This document shows positions 62,586 to 64,000 of a DNA stretch of 64,000 nucleotides, piece by piece. Each line of letters opens with the position of its first letter. The first letter of the stretch is position 1. A program made the position numbers and the translations under genes. Origin of the DNA: Paracoccus subflavus (GTDB lineage Bacteria > Pseudomonadota > Alphaproteobacteria > Rhodobacterales > Rhodobacteraceae); NCBI RefSeq assembly GCF_004310345.1, contig NZ_SISK01000001.1, forward strand, positions 186,001 to 250,000. Reading direction: 5' to 3'. The notes under the pieces were generated by a model. It ran no database searches. It saw only the letters and a list, made by a program, of their open reading frames with translations, and had not been told where the DNA came from.

Positions 62586-63326
62586 ATGACAGAGCGTGCC
62601 TTCTGGATCGAGGGCGCCGACCGCCCGTCGCGCTGGCTGGTGACCTGCGACCACGCGACGAACCGGGTGCCGCGCTGGATCAACGGCGGCGATCTGGGCA
62701 TTGCCGCCGAGGACATGGCCCGCCACATCGCCTATGACGTCGGCGCGGCCGGTCTGGCATCGCGACTGGCAACGCTTCTGGATGCGCCTGCGGTTTTTTC
62801 GGATTTCTCGCGGCTGGTGATCGACCCGAACCGGGGCGAGGACGACCCGACGCTGCTGATGCGGCTTTATGACGGCACGGTGATTCCCGCGAACAAGAAT
62901 GCCGGTCCTCATGATCGCCAGCAACGGCTGGAACGGTTGCACAGACCCTATCACACCGCCTTGGCACGCCTGGCCGAGGCGCGTCCCGACCGCTGCCTTT
63001 GCGCGATCCACAGCTTTACCCCGCAATTGCGGGGCCGCCCGGCGCGGCCTTGGCAGGTCGGAATCCTGTATTCCTGGCAGGATGTCCGGCTGGGTCCGCC
63101 CCTGGTGCGCGCCTGCCGGGCGCATGGCTGGGTCACGGGCGAGAACCAGCCCTATGATGGCCATCTGGAAGGCGATTCCATCGACCGCCATGCCCTGAAA
63201 CATGGCCGTCCGAACGTCCTGATCGAGGTCCGCAACGACCTGATCGCCGACAAGGCGGGCCAGTCGGAATGGGCGGCGCGGCTGGCGCCGGTGATCGGCG
63301 CGGTGCTGGCCGAGACGGGCTTGTGA
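62586..63326 (+). CDS. N-formylglutamate amidohydrolase family protein
   Basis: The 246-residue protein has LVTCDHATNRVPRWI, SRLVIDPNRGEDDPTLL, CAIHSFTPQL, WQVGILYS, ENQPYDGHLEGDSIDRHA and LIEVRNDLIAD. These belong to the HutG/N-formylglutamate amidohydrolase family, which hydrolyses N-formylglutamate in histidine breakdown. Many relatives have other or unknown substrates, and no hut genes are nearby. I take ATG 62586 (AAGGA about 10 bases upstream); ATG 62568 is an alternative. Confidence 0.82.
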   Translation: MTERAFWIEGADRPSRWLVTCDHATNRVPRWINGGDLGIAAEDMARHIAYDVGAAGLASRLATLLDAPAVFSDFSRLVIDPNRGEDDPTLLMRLYDGTVIPANKNAGPHDRQQRLERLHRPYHTALARLAEARPDRCLCAIHSFTPQLRGRPARPWQVGILYSWQDVRLGPPLVRACRAHGWVTGENQPYDGHLEGDSIDRHALKHGRPNVLIEVRNDLIADKAGQSEWAARLAPVIGAVLAETGL

Positions 63327-63388
63327 AGCGGTCGGCCAGTCGGCGCCCAGAGAGATGACGCCGACGCCGCCGAAAGGATGATCGCCTG

Positions 63389-63868
63389 CTAGGCGGCGGG
63401 ATAACGGGTGAAAACCTCGGTCGTGCCATCCTTGCGGATCAGAACGACGTCATAAGCCTCGCGCTCGCTCTCGGGGCCCATGCCTGGCGAACCATAGGGC
63501 ATACCGGGCACGGCAAGACCGATGGCGTCGGGTCGTTCGTCCAGAAGCCGACGAATGTCAGCCACCGGGACATGGCCTTCCAGCATGTAGCCTTGGATGC
63601 GCGCCGTATGGCACGAGGCCATCTTCTGGGGAATACCATTCTCTGCCTTATAGCGCATCAGCGCGGTTCCCGCGCGGAGTTCAGTGGTCACCGCGAACCC
63701 GGCCGCTTCGACGATCTCGATCCAGGCAGAGCAGCACCCGCAGTCGGGGTCTTTCATGACATGGATCTGATCGGCGCTGCTGCGACCCCTTGCCGGGAAT
63801 GCGGACAGCGCGAACAGGCCCATGCCTGCGGCCAGGATCGTCCGGCGGGAAAGAATCTCTGTTGTCAT
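63389..63868 (-). CDS. DUF411 metal-binding protein with twin-arginine-like signal
   Basis: The 159-residue protein begins with SRRTILAAGMGLFALSAF, a twin-arginine-like signal peptide. The DUF411 domain has MKDPDCGCCSAW, SCHTARIQGYMLEGHVP and GLAVPGMPYGSPGMG. The DxCGCC and His/Met-rich motifs suggest binding of copper or a similar metal in the periplasm. It follows the end of a copper-type P-ATPase gene by 29 bases, which supports a copper-handling role. Confidence 0.85.
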   Translation of the reverse strand: MTTEILSRRTILAAGMGLFALSAFPARGRSSADQIHVMKDPDCGCCSAWIEIVEAAGFAVTTELRAGTALMRYKAENGIPQKMASCHTARIQGYMLEGHVPVADIRRLLDERPDAIGLAVPGMPYGSPGMGPESEREAYDVVLIRKDGTTEVFTRYPAA

Positions 63869-63897
63869 GACTTGTCCTTCCGAAGTTTGAAAAAGGC

Positions 63898-64000
63898 TCA
63901 AAGCGCCACCCGCCTGAGCCGGAGAGCATTCGCGATGACCGACACCGATGACAGGCTCATCGCAGCCGCCGCGATCATCGGCGACAGCAGCATCCCGGTC
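63898..64000 (-). CDS. copA: C-terminal end of a heavy-metal (copper) P-type ATPase, partial
   Basis: Only the last ~33 codons are inside the window: LLSPMIAAAAMSLSSVSVIA followed by NALRLRRVAL and a TGA at 63900-63898. This is the typical ending of CopA/CopZ-linked copper-exporting P1B-ATPases, with the conserved SPMIAAAAMSLSSVSV transmembrane segment. It is cut by the window edge. Downstream DUF411 is likely in the same operon. Confidence 0.8.
   Translation of the reverse strand, partial: TGMLLSPMIAAAAMSLSSVSVIANALRLRRVAL

Overview
The window looks like chromosomal DNA of a GC-rich alphaproteobacterium of the Rhodobacteraceae/Paracoccaceae type, most likely Paracoccus or a close relative. 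The evidence is the CtrA and SciP (DUF1153) cell-cycle regulators side by side, a VPLPA-CTERM protein, the dnaG-rpoD pair, a 657-residue RpoD, and the overall character of the housekeeping proteins. Genus is an inference; no 16S or tRNA gene is present.

Left part (1-20.7 kb) is accessory. A decayed IS3-type orfA lies at the edge, followed by a ribbon-helix-helix regulator with its own palindrome and a PHB-depolymerase-type esterase. Next is a cyclitol/inositol catabolic island. A divergent oxidoreductase plus TIM-barrel operon faces a LacI regulator, and a second LacI regulator precedes a long plus-strand operon. That operon encodes a sugar ABC transporter (binding protein, double ATPase, permease), a TIM-barrel protein, IolG, an IolI-like isomerase, an IolC-DUF2090 fusion, IolD, IolE and IolB. 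Together these take myo-inositol to 2-deoxy-5-keto-gluconate phosphate and on by aldol cleavage; the last enzyme, IolA, is not in the window. The island holds debris: an iolG-like pseudogene, an internally deleted binding-protein paralogue, and an IS5-type remnant that ends the operon and may have truncated one more gene. An AAACC(A/G)TCA motif recurs at three control regions.

Middle part (20.7-48 kb) is mostly core genes in short operons: fumC, pheT, infC, ribD-nrdR, yjbQ-type gene-rmuC, rpoD, dnaG, rplY, trmFO-gluQ, hisI and a Fe-S scaffold protein. Among them are an AcfC-like binding protein, a cluster of four poorly known genes at 27.1-30.8 kb, and a penicillin-acylase-family protein whose nucleophile serine appears to be glycine.

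Right part (48-64 kb) carries a 31-residue membrane-protein ORF, recG, ligA, ctrA, sciP, mnmA, sufE, pheS, a P450, the VPLPA-CTERM protein, rplT, rpmI, pyk, an N-formylglutamate amidohydrolase-like gene and the end of a copper operon. A small AT-richer gene overlaps the end of pheS and sits next to REP-like palindromes, suggesting acquisition.

No CRISPR array, prophage or obvious defence system was seen. The most unusual points are the apparent AUA start of infC, the Ser-to-Gly change in the penicillin acylase homologue, the unlisted small membrane ORF, the pheS-linked AT-richer gene and the shared operator-like repeats of the inositol island.
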